DNA of 64,000 nt. Source: Cheilinus undulatus (Eukaryota > Chordata > Actinopteri > Labriformes > Labridae). The DNA lies in contig NC_054867.1 of assembly GCF_018320785.1 (NCBI RefSeq), forward strand, positions 54,353,776-54,417,775. Reading direction: 5' to 3'. A model generated the notes under the pieces. It was not told where the DNA came from. It worked only from the letters and a program-made list of their open reading frames with translations, and did not search any database. A program made the translations under genes and the position numbers. How positions within the stretch are numbered: position 1 is the stretch's first letter; every line of letters starts with the position of its first letter. Below are positions 12,017-21,085 of this stretch, one piece after another.

Positions 12017-12544
12017 TGTGGAAAGTGGTTTGTGTCGGACGTTTCGTGGGCGTTCCTCTCTATGCCGACTGTATCTATGGTTTGTCACAGTTCAGCGTTA
12101 GTCCCGCCCACTGAGTTTGATGGGAGAGGATGACAGATAAAATTATTTCATGATGCACTGCTGGAGCAGGAACCATGAAATAATTAGATAAATAGTGAAA
12201 TAAGTAGATGTGTTTTAACATAGAATGAATGAATGAACGTTTAAAAAAATTATTTAAACATTTAATTATCTATGTATTTCATAAATTATTTTTTATTTAT
12301 AACCAATTTTAAATAATCAATGACACATTTAATTAATTATTTAATTACATATGCATTTAATTAATTAAATAATGATATATTTGTTTTGTATATATATATA
12401 TTTATTTGTTGTTTTATTTCCAATATTAAATAAGTAATGAAACATTTAATTATTTAATCAATTATATATTTATATATTTCATTTTGGCACTTTCAGTCCT
12501 CCTCAGAAACGGTCTCTGATTTTAATTATTTGTTAAATAGTTCA

Positions 12545-12735
12545 TAATTGGGTTAGTGCTGTCGCCTCACAGAAAGAAGGTTCCTGGTTCGCTTCCTGGA
12601 CAGGGCCTTTCTGTGTGGAGTTTTCATGTTCTCCCTGTGCATACGTGGGATTTCTCTGAGTACATCAGCTTTCTCCCACCACCAAAGACCTGCTGATTGG
12701 GTTACTTGGTGACTCCACTGTACATTTGGAAAAGG
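12545..12735 (+). mobile_element. tRNA-related SINE-like repeat
   Basis: Contains the widely repeated fish phrase TGTGTGGAGTTTTCATGTTC, followed by TCTCCCTGTGCATACGTGGG. Upstream lies TCGCCTCACAGAAAGAAGG and a degenerate B-box-like CTGGTTCGCTTCCTG. It ends near TTACTTGGTGACTC. Diverged, non-coding. Confidence 0.55.
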
Positions 12736-12739
12736 TTAT

Positions 12740-14711
12740 AATGTACTATGGATATTTTGAGTCAGCGTTGGTCTAAATATGTTTATGATGAGCCAGGGTT
12801 GATCTATATGTGTTTATTTTAAGTCAGCATTGGTCTATATATGTATATGATGAGTCAGCTTTGGTCTAAATGTGTTTATGATGAGCCAGGGTTGATCTAT
12901 ATGTGTTTATTTTAAGTCAGCATTGGTCTAAATATGTTTATGATGAGTCAGCATTGGTCTAAATATGTTTATGATGAGTCAGCATTGGTCTAAATATGTT
13001 TATGAGTCAGCTTTGGTCTAAATGTGTTTATGATGAGCCAGGGTTGATCTATATGTGTTTATTTTAAGTCAGCATTGGTCTAAATATGTTTATGATGGGT
13101 CAGCATTGGTCTAAATATGTTTATGATGGGTCAGCATTGGTCTAAATATGTTTATGATGAGTCAGCATTGGTCTAAATGTGTTTATGATGAGTCAGCATT
13201 GGTCTAAATATGTTTATGATGAGTCAGCATTGGTCTAAATGTGTTTATGATGAGTCAGCATTGGTCTAAATATGTTTATTTTAAGTCAGCGTTGGTCTAA
13301 ATGTGTTTATGATGAGTCAGCATTGGTCTAAATATGTTTATGATGAGTCAGCATTGGTCTAAATGTGTTTATGATGAGTCAGCATTGGTCTAAATATGTT
13401 TATTTTAAGTCAGCGTTGGTCTAAATGTGTTTATGATGAGTCAGCATTGGTCTAAATATGTTTATGATGAGTCAGCATTGGTCTAAATGTGTTTATGATG
13501 AGTCAGCATTGGTCTAAATATGTTTATGATGAGTCAGCATTGGTCTAAATGTGTTTATGATGAGTCAGCTTTGGTCTAAATATGTTTATGATGAGTCAGC
13601 ATTAGTCTAAATATGTTTATGATGAGTCAGCATTGGTCTTAATATGTTTATGATGGGTCAGCTTTGGTCTAAATATGTTTATGATGAGTCAGCATTGGTC
13701 TAAATATGTTTATGATGGGTCAGCTTTGGTCTAAATATGTTTATGATGAGTCAGCATTGGTCTAAATGTGTTTATGATGAGTCAGCATTGGTCTAAATAT
13801 GTTTATTTTAAGTCAGCGTTGGTCTAAATGTGTTTATGATGAGTCAGCATTGGTCTTAATATGTTTATGATGAGTCAGCTTTGGTCTAAATATGTTTATG
13901 ATGAGTCAGCATTGGTCTAAATATGTTTATGATGAGTCAGCATTGGTCTAAATGTGTTTATGATGAGTCAGCATTGGTCTTAATATGTTTATGATGAGTC
14001 AGCTTTGGTCTAAATATGTTTATGATGAGTCAGCATTGGTCTAAATATGTTTATGATGGGTCAGCTTTGGTCTAAATGTGTTTATGATGAGTCAGCATTG
14101 GTCTAAATGTGTTTATGATGAGTCAGCATTGGTCTAAATATGTTTATGATGAGTCAGCTTTGGTCCATACTTGTTTATGATGAGTCAGCGTTGGTCTAGA
14201 CATGTTTGTGATGAGTCAGCATTGGTCCATACTTGTTTATGATGAGTCAGCATTGGTCTAAATATGTTTATGATGAGTCAGCATTGGTCTTAATATGTTT
14301 ATGATGAGTCAGCTTTGGTCTAAATATGTTTATGATGAGTCAGCATTAGTCTAAATATGTTTATGATGAGTCAGCATTGGTCTAAATGTGTTTATGATGA
14401 GTCAGCATTGGTCTTAATATGTTTATGATGAGTCAGCTTTGGTCTAAATATGTTTATGATGAGTCAGCATTGGTCTAAATATGTTTATGATGGGTCAGCT
14501 TTGGTCTAAATGTGTTTATGATGAGTCAGCATTGGTCTAAATGTGTTTATGATGAGTCAGCATTGGTCTAAATATGTTTATGATGAGTCAGCTTTGGTCC
14601 ATACTTGTTTATGATGAGTCAGCGTTGGTCTAGACATGTTTGTGATGAGTCAGCATTGGTCCATACTTGTTTATGATGAGTCAGCGTTGGTCTAAATGTG
14701 TTTATTTTGAC
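12740..14711. repeat. 31-bp minisatellite carrying ATGAGTCAGCA (NF-E2/AP-1-type core)
   Basis: The unit is about 31 bp, with the pattern GATGAGTCAGCATTGGTC then TAAATATGTTTAT, repeated about 63 times by length. Variants are shuffled: GTGT for ATGT, GCTTTGG for GCATTGG, GATGGG for GATGAG and TTTTAAG for GATGAG. Most units keep TGAGTCAGC. A block including GGTCCATACTTG and GGTCTAGACATG occurs twice exactly 434 bp (14 units) apart, near 14162 and 14596, so there is higher-order structure. The unit is clearly related to the 30-bp unit at 15721-18240. Not coding. Confidence 0.95.
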
Positions 14712-14891
14712 ACAGAAATTTTGAGTTTCTTTTGTTCAGACATAAGGTGAAAATAACGATTTGACAGCCGGCAAATGCGGCACGCCCAGCAGCGCTGCCA
14801 GATTCGCCAGGCCAGCCACGCCCATGCCGTAATGGCATGTCGTGGCGGGCCCAAACGAAACCAACCGCTCCGCCAAGCACACCGCGGCCCG

Positions 14892-15038
14892 GCCGTCCCT
14901 TTTCCTCTGGAGTAGAGTGTCCCAGGTGTGGGAAAGCATGAAGCCTCCTTTGTCCCTGTTTAAGACCCTCTCAGCACGTCTCCTAATCCCCATAGCCTCT
15001 TTAATCCAACGTTTGAGTTTGTTTTCCTTGACTACTGG
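14892..15038 (-). pseudogene. C-terminal fragment of a retroelement GIY-YIG endonuclease region
   Basis: The minus strand reads KLKRWIKEAMGIRRRAERVL then NRDKGGFMLSHTWDTLLQRK. The spacing W-I-K-E-A-x-x-I-R-R plus N-R-D-x-G and L-S-H-T-W-D resembles the end of GIY-YIG nuclease domains in Penelope-like and related retroelements. Only about 50 residues survive, with no reverse transcriptase. The open frame continues on both sides into the inverted arms, which is fortuitous. Family assignment is from memory and should be tested. Confidence 0.45.
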
Positions 15039-15199
15039 TGCCGCGGTGCACTTGGCGGAGCGGTTGGTTTCATTTGGGCTGCCACAACATGCCATTACGG
15101 CATGGGCGTGGCTGGCCCGGCGGATCTGGCAGCGCCGCTGGGTGTGCCACGTTTGCCAGCTGTCAAAATCTGCCAGCTGACACGTCACATGGCGTCAGT

Positions 15200-15255
15200 G
15201 AGACGCTTCTGAAGAAGGCGAGAGCCGCTCGCCGAAACTGTCAAGATAAAAATCT
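15200..15255 (+). ncRNA. Hammerhead-ribozyme-like motif
   Basis: In order: CTGAAGA (15209-15215, fits CUGANGA), stem GGCGAG (15217-15222) pairing with CTCGCC (15228-15233), then GAAAC (15234-15238) and GTC (15240-15242) followed by AAG that can pair with CTT just before the first box. Box order and stem II fit a type I hammerhead of the kind known in Penelope-like elements. One extra A sits between the first box and stem II, and stem I is weak, so it may be inactive. Confidence 0.35.
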
Positions 15256-15307
15256 AACATCGTTATTTTCACCTTATGTCTGAACAAAAGAAACTCAAAA
15301 TTCCTGT

Positions 15308-15720
15308 ATCAATAAGAAGACATGATGAACATTTCTGAGCTATTAAGAGGTGTTTATTTTGAGTCAGCGTTTATCCTGATATGTTTAATTTGAGTCAGCG
15401 TTGGTCTAAAGCTGTTTGTTGGAAATTATCTATTGCTAGTGAAATGGCAGCATCTGGTGGTTATGAATCCAACTGCAGTGTCATCTCTGGCAGGAGTTGT
15501 AATTGCCAACAGGTGTGCTGGGAACACAGGTATGCCTGCAGCTGTTATTTTAAACACCAAATCAGACATGAGGAGATCTCACTTACCTCATCCACCATGC
15601 ATCCCTGAGAATGTAAGACTGATTGTTTATCCCTGTTTAACAGCATTTTCTTTGATCTGATTGTGTGGATGATGAATCCTGGCAATTAACTGGCAGTAAT
15701 GTAATGTTAACCTTTATATT
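15308..15720. other. Spacer with degenerate copies of the AP-1-type unit
   Basis: GTTTATTTTGAGTCAGCG occurs near 15350 and TTTGAGTCAGCGTTGGTC near 15388, so the old array continued across the foldback insertion. The remainder (15420-15720) is unrecognised single-copy-looking sequence. Confidence 0.5.
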
Positions 15721-18240
15721 ATCTTTAAACGTGTCTATCATGAGTCAGCGATCTTCTAAACGTGTCTATCATGAGTCAGCGATCTTTAAACGTGTCTATC
15801 ATGAGTCAGTGATCTTTAAACGTGTCTATCATGAGTCAGCGATCTTTAAACGTGTCTATCATGAGTCAGTGATCTTTAAACGTGTCTTTCATGAGTCAGC
15901 GATCTTCTAAACGTGTCTATCATGAGTCAGTTATCTTTAAACGTGTCTATCATGAGTCAGTTATCTTTAAACGTGTCTATCATGAGTCAGTGATCTTTAA
16001 ACGTGTCTATCATGAGTCAGGGATCTTTAAACGTGTCTATCATGAGTCAGTTATCTTTAAACGTGTCTATCATGAGTCAGGGATCTTTAAACGTGTCTAT
16101 CATGAGTCAGTTATCTTTAAACGTGTCTATCATGAGTCAGTGATCTTTAAACGTGTCTATCATGAGTCAGGGATCTTTAAACGTGTCTATCATGAGTCAG
16201 CGATCTTTAAACGTGTCTATCATGAGTCAGGGATCTTTAAACGTGTCTATCGTGAGTCAGTTATCTTTAAACGTGTCTATCATGAGTCAGGGATCTTTAA
16301 ACGTGTCTATCATGAGTCAGTTATCTTTAAACGTGTCTATCATGAGTCAGTGATCTTTAAACGTGTCTATCATGAGTCAGGGATCTTTAAACGTGTCTAT
16401 CATGAGTCAGCGATCTTTAAACGTGTCTATCATGAGTCAGGGATCTTTAAACGTGTCTATCGTGAGTCAGTTATCTTTAAACGTGTCTATCATGAGTCAG
16501 GGATCTTTAAACGTGTCTATCATGAGTCAGCGATCTTTAAACGTGTCTATCGTGAGTCAGCGATCTTTAAACGTGTCTATCATGAGTCAGGGATCTTTAA
16601 ACGTGTCTATCGTGAGTCAGCGATCTTTAAACGTGTCTATCGTGAGTCAGCGATCTTAAAACGTGTCTATCATGAGTCAGCGATCTCTAAACGTGTCTAT
16701 CATGAGTCAGCGATCTTTAAACGTGTCTATCATGAGTCAGCGATCTTTAAACGTGTCTATCGTGAGTCAGGGATCTTTAAACGTGTCTATCATGAGTCAG
16801 GGATCTTTAAACGTGTCTATCATGAGTCAGTTATCTTTAAACGTGTCTATCATAAGTCAGCGATCTTTAAACGTGTCTATCGTGAGTCAGCGATCTTTAA
16901 ACGTGTCTATCGTGAGTCAGCGATCTTTAAACGTGTCTATCATGAGTCAGCGATCTTTAAACGTGTCTATCATGAGTCAGCGATCTTTAAACGTGTCTAT
17001 CATGAGTCAGCGATCTTTAAACGTGTCTATCATGAGTCAGCGATCTTTAAACGTGTCTATCATGAGTCAGCGATCTTTAAACGTGTCTATCATGAGTCAG
17101 CGATCTTTAAACGTGTCTATCATGAGTCAGCGATCTTTAAACGTGTCTATCATGAGTCAGCGATCTTTAAACGTGTCTATCATGAGTCAGCGATCTTTAA
17201 ACGTGTCTATCATGAGTCAGCGATCTTTAAACGTGTCTATCATGAGTCAGCGATCTTTAAACGTGTCTATCATGAGTCAGGGATCTTTAAACGTGTCTAT
17301 CATGAGTCAGTGATCTTTAAACGTGTCTATCATGAGTCAGCGATCTTTAAACGTGTCTATCATGAGTCAGCGATCTTTAAACGTGTCTATCATGAGTCAG
17401 TGATCTTTAAACGTGTCTATCATGAGTCAGCGATCTTTAAACGTGTCTATCATGAGTCAGGGATCTTTAAACGTGTCTATCATGAGTCAGTTATCTTTAA
17501 ACGTGTCTATCATGAGTCAGGGATCTTTAAACGTGTCTATCATGAGTCAGCGATCTTTAAACGTGTCTATCATGAGTCAGCGATCTTTAAACGTGTCTAT
17601 CATGAGTCAGGGATCTTTAAACGTGTCTATCATGAGTCAGCGATCTTTAAACGTGTCTATCATGAGTCAGCGATCTTTAAACGTGTCTATCATGAGTCAG
17701 CGATCTTTAAAAGTGTCTATCATGAGTCAGCGATCTTTAAACGTGTCTATCATGAGTCAGGGATCTTTAAACGTGTCTATCATGAGTCAGTGATCTTTAA
17801 ACGTGTCTATCATGAGTCAGCGATCTTTAAACGTGTCTATCATGAGTCAGTTATCTTTAAACGTGTCTATCATGAGTCAGTTATCTTTAAACGTGTCTAT
17901 CATGAGTCAGCGATCTTTAAACGTGTCTATCATGAGTCAGGGATCTTTAAACGTGTCTATCATGAGTCAGGGATCTTTAAACGTGTCTATCATGAGTCAG
18001 GGATCTTTAAACGTGTCTATCATGAGTCAGTGATCTTTAAACGTGTCTATCATGAGTCAGTGATCTTTAAACGTGTCTATCATGAGTCAGTGATCTTTAA
18101 ACGTGTCTATCATGAGTCAGTGATCTTTAAACGTGTCTATCATGAGTCAGTGATCTTTAAACGTGTCTATCATGAGTCAGCGATCTTTAAACGTGTTTAT
18201 CATGAGTCAGCGTTCATTAATTGTGTCTATTATGAGTGTC
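15721..18240. repeat. 30-bp minisatellite carrying TGAGTCAG (AP-1-type core), about 84 units
   Basis: The unit GATCTTTAAACGTGTCTATC followed by ATGAGTCAGC repeats with very high regularity for 2.5 kb. Variation is mostly at the two bases before ATCTTT (CG, GG, TG, TT) plus occasional ATC/GTC changes. The first and last units are slightly different. Because 30 is a multiple of three, one frame stays open for 800 codons as a 10-residue repeat (KRVYHESAIF) and another as MSQRSLNVSI. No start context, splice site or codon bias supports translation. The unit shares TGAGTCAGC and TAAA..TGT.T with the 31-bp array upstream. Confidence 0.97.
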
Positions 18241-19487
18241 AGCCTGTTAGGACTTTAGATAACTTTCATAAAGTCAGTCTCTGATATTACCTCAGTATTA
18301 CCACTGGCTCTCAGCTGTCATTTAAATGGACTTATGTCATTCTAGTCATTCACCTTTATTTTCTATCTCCTCTTTATTATTATCATATCATATCATATTA
18401 TTTTTGGCCCCTCTCCTCATTTTAATGTCCATTGTTGTTGTTTTCATGTGCATTTCATTTCCTGACTTCAGAGCGGCCATCGGACGGGCGGACAGACGGG
18501 TTATGCAGGCAGATAGATAAGCAGACAGACAGGTCGCACACGGTACGGCTGCACGCTCATGGAAATGGACCGCAGTGAGTTATACAACCGCAGGAGACAC
18601 AATCTGGTTTTGATGAAGAGATTTGACAGCAAAAATCAAACCTACACAGTCGGACTACTTTATAAAGTATATGATATTCCTGGACATAAAAATTATTAAA
18701 GAACTTTATTGTCTGGGTTTAAATCTGAGCTGTGAGGACATTTAGAAGCAGTAAAACTAAAAATATCGTTGTGATAGCTTTAAATATCATTCTTTTTAAA
18801 TCCATGTTATTTCCACAGACTAACTAGATTCCAGAAAGAGATTAAATGCCTGGGCTAAAAGTAAAGACAAAAATGTGAGGACTTTTTATGGACTAAAACT
18901 AGACTAACAGTGTAACAGGTAGAAATGACTGAACTGTGACTAAAACTAAGAGGCATTGAATTTAAAGACTGAGACTAAAATTTTTAATAACTGTCCAGAT
19001 TAATTGAGTTGGTCCGTTACAGCTCATAGTTCATGTTAAAGCTCTAGACAGTCTGACAGAGACGCTCTGTTGAGTGAGGACACTCGCTTTATGTTACTGT
19101 TATTACAGAGATCAGAATGAGCTGAGCAGGTAAGATTAAAGGTGGTTTTGTGTTGCAACAGAGGACCTATTTGCAGGCACAAATCCTGCACTGTGTGCAC
19201 TAACATCTTGGTGCCGTGTTTCCAAAACTCTTCTTGCTGGTGAACCACTTTTTACAAGGTACAAGCCATCACAACCCAACCAAAGAAGCTCAGCATTAGT
19301 TAATGCAGGACATGGGAGTCATACACTCTGCCATGATCAGCTGACAGCCAGCTGATCCTAATTATCACCGTCCCACTCCCACAGCCAATCACAGCTCTCT
19401 CTCTCAAATGAGCGGTGTATTGAAAAAATGACGTCTCTCTCACTTATGCCTGCTAGCATGGATGTTAATGCACAACTCAGCTGCTGC
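18241..19487. other. Non-coding stretch, possible splice-donor-like site near 18575
   Basis: No repeat or recognised element apart from a short GACAGACGGG/CAGACAGACAGG run (18480-18535). ATGGAAATGGACCGCA|GTGAGT near 18559 has the look of a first exon, but its phase (1) does not fit the phase-0 start of the csf1 exon at 27834. Confidence 0.35.
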
Positions 19488-21085
19488 TAAAGGCAAAGCC
19501 TCACCTCCTCCACCCCAGCCTCCTCCTTTATAGACTAAAGCTTCACCTCCTCCACCCCAGCCTCCTCCTTCATAGACTAAAGGCCCACCTCCTCCACCCC
19601 AGCCTCCTCTTTTATAGACTAAAGCCTCACCTCCTCCACCCCAGCCTCCTCCTTTATAGACTAAAGCTTCACCTCCTCCACCCCAGCCTCCTCCTTTATA
19701 GACTAAATCTTCACCTCCTCCATCCCAGCCTCCCCCTTTATAGACTAAAGCCTCACCTCCTCCACCCCAGCCTCCTCCTTTATAGACTAAAGCTTCACCT
19801 CCTCCAACCCAGCCTCCTCCTTTATAGACTAAAGCTTCACCTCCTCCACCCCAGCCTCCTCCTTCATAGACTAAAGCTTTACATCCTCCACCCCAGCCTC
19901 CTCCTTTATAGACTAAAGCTTCACATCCTCCACCCCAGCCTCCTCCTTTATAGATTAAAGCTTCACCTCCTCCAACCCAGCCTCCTCCTTCATAGACTAA
20001 ATCTTCACCTCCTCCACCCCAGCCTCCTCCTTTATAGACTAAAGCTTCACCTCCTCCACCCCAGCCTCCTCTTTTATTGACTAAAGCTTAAGGTCCTCCA
20101 CCCCAGCCTCCTCCTTTATACACTTAAGCTTCACATCCTCCACCCCAGCCTCCTCCTTCATAGACTAAAGCTTCACATCCTCCACCCCAGCCTCCTCCTT
20201 CATAGACTAAAGCTTCACATCCTTCACCCCAGCCTCCTCCTTCATAGACTAAAGCTTCACCTCCTCCACCCCAGCCTCCTCTTTCATAGACTAAAGCTTC
20301 ACCTCCTCCACCCCAGCCTCCTCCTTCATAGACTAAAGCTTCACATCCTTCACCCCAGCCTCCTCCTTCATAGACTAAAGCTTCACCTCCTTCACCCCAG
20401 CCTCCTCCTTCATAGACTAAAGCTTCACATCCTTCACCCCAGCCTCCTCCTTCATAGACTAAAGCTTCACCTCCTCCACCCCAGCCTCCTCCTTCATAGA
20501 CTAAAGCTTTACATCCTAAACCCCAGCCTCCTCCTTCATAGACTAAAGCTTCACATCCTCCACCCCAGCCTCCTCCTTCATAGACTAAAGCTTCACATCC
20601 TCCACCCCAGCCTCCTCCTTCATAGACTAAAGCTTTACATCCTCCACCCCAGCCTCCTCCTTTATAGACTAAAGCTTCACCTCCTCCACCCCAGCCTCCT
20701 CCTTCATAGACTAAAGCTTTACATCCTCCACCCCAGCCTCCTTCTTTATAGACTAAAGCTTCACATCCTCCACCCCAGCCTCCTCCTTTATAGACTAAAG
20801 CTTCACCTCCTCCACCCCAGCCTCCTCCTTCATTGACTAAAGCTTCACCTCCTCCACCCCAGCCTCCTCCTTCATAGACTAAAGCTTTACATCCTCCACC
20901 CCAGCCTCCTCCTTTATAGACTAAAGCTTTACATCCTAAACCCCAGCCTCCTCCTTTATAGACTAAAGCTTCACATCCTCCACCCCAGCCTCCTCCTTCA
21001 TAGACTAAAGCTTCACATCCTCCACCCCAGCCTCCTCCTTCATAGACTAAAGCTTCACCTCCTCCACCCCAGCCTCCTTCTGCAA
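19488..21085. repeat. 42-bp minisatellite, about 38 units
   Basis: The unit AAAGCTTCACCTCCTCCACC then CCAGCCTCCTCCTTTATAGACT repeats with light variation (TTTATAG/TTCATAG, CACCTCC/CACATCC). A 42-bp unit keeps one minus-strand frame open for 325 codons as a 14-residue glycine/tryptophan-rich repeat (EALVYEGGGWGGGC). No promoter or splice context supports it as a gene. Strong pyrimidine bias on the plus strand. Confidence 0.97.

Larger units (their letters stand above)
11086..12076. mobile_element. ISL2EU-like DNA transposon, 2-bp AT target duplication
   Basis: The ends AGATACAGTCGGC and GCCGACTGTATCT are perfect 13-bp inverted repeats, flanked by AT on both sides (11084-11085, 12077-12078). 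Comparison with the uninterrupted left arm of the host element shows that removing the insert restores the original sequence. A THAP-like start on the minus strand and a nuclease-associated motif on the plus strand (next two entries) fit the ISL2EU group, known for AT duplications and such proteins. It is a decayed copy; group assignment is from memory of the family. Confidence 0.6.
6765..12487. mobile_element. Composite long-terminal-inverted-repeat element with nested insertions
   Basis: Left arm 6765-7435 reappears inverted on the right in three pieces: 12487-12077, 11085-11023 and 9328 down to about 9130. The gaps between pieces are filled by younger insertions at 11086-12076 and 9337-11015. 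Both outer ends are AT-rich and include matching phrases such as GGTTCCTGCTCCAGCAGTGC. In the arms a small frame with LITDILVLAENVDAGISDPE is present twice, broken in the left copy by a stop. No transposase was recognised. Confidence 0.6.
14712..15307. mobile_element. Foldback element with Penelope-like coding remnant
   Basis: The left arm from ACAGAAATTTTGAGTTTC runs through a 40-odd-bp inverted repeat that includes GTTCAGACATAAGGTGAAAA. The right arm mirrors it, ending CTCAAAATTCCTGT at 15307. A second inverted pair lies further in (CCACGCCCATGCCGTAATGG against its complement near 15093-15116). The left arm lacks about 100 bp present in the right arm, including the hammerhead-like motif. 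The minus-strand centre encodes a GIY-YIG-associated fragment. The element separates the two AP-1-type arrays. Confidence 0.65.

Noticed and set aside
14736-15188. Intact 150-codon minus-strand gene in the foldback
   Set aside because: Only about 50 central residues resemble a known domain; the rest is the inverted arms read through.
15721-18240. CRISPR-like array (regular 30-bp repeats)
   Set aside because: Units are contiguous with no unique spacers, and the genome is a spliced eukaryote; this is a minisatellite.
15882-18284. 800-codon protein gene
   Set aside because: The frame is open only because the tandem unit is 30 bp. The repeat also opens a second frame, and there is no initiation, splice or codon-use support.
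18559-18580. First coding exon of csf1 (ATGGAAATGGACCGCA|GTGAGT)
   Set aside because: It ends in phase 1, whereas the next csf1 exon starts in phase 0, and it lies 9 kb upstream with no signal-peptide start.
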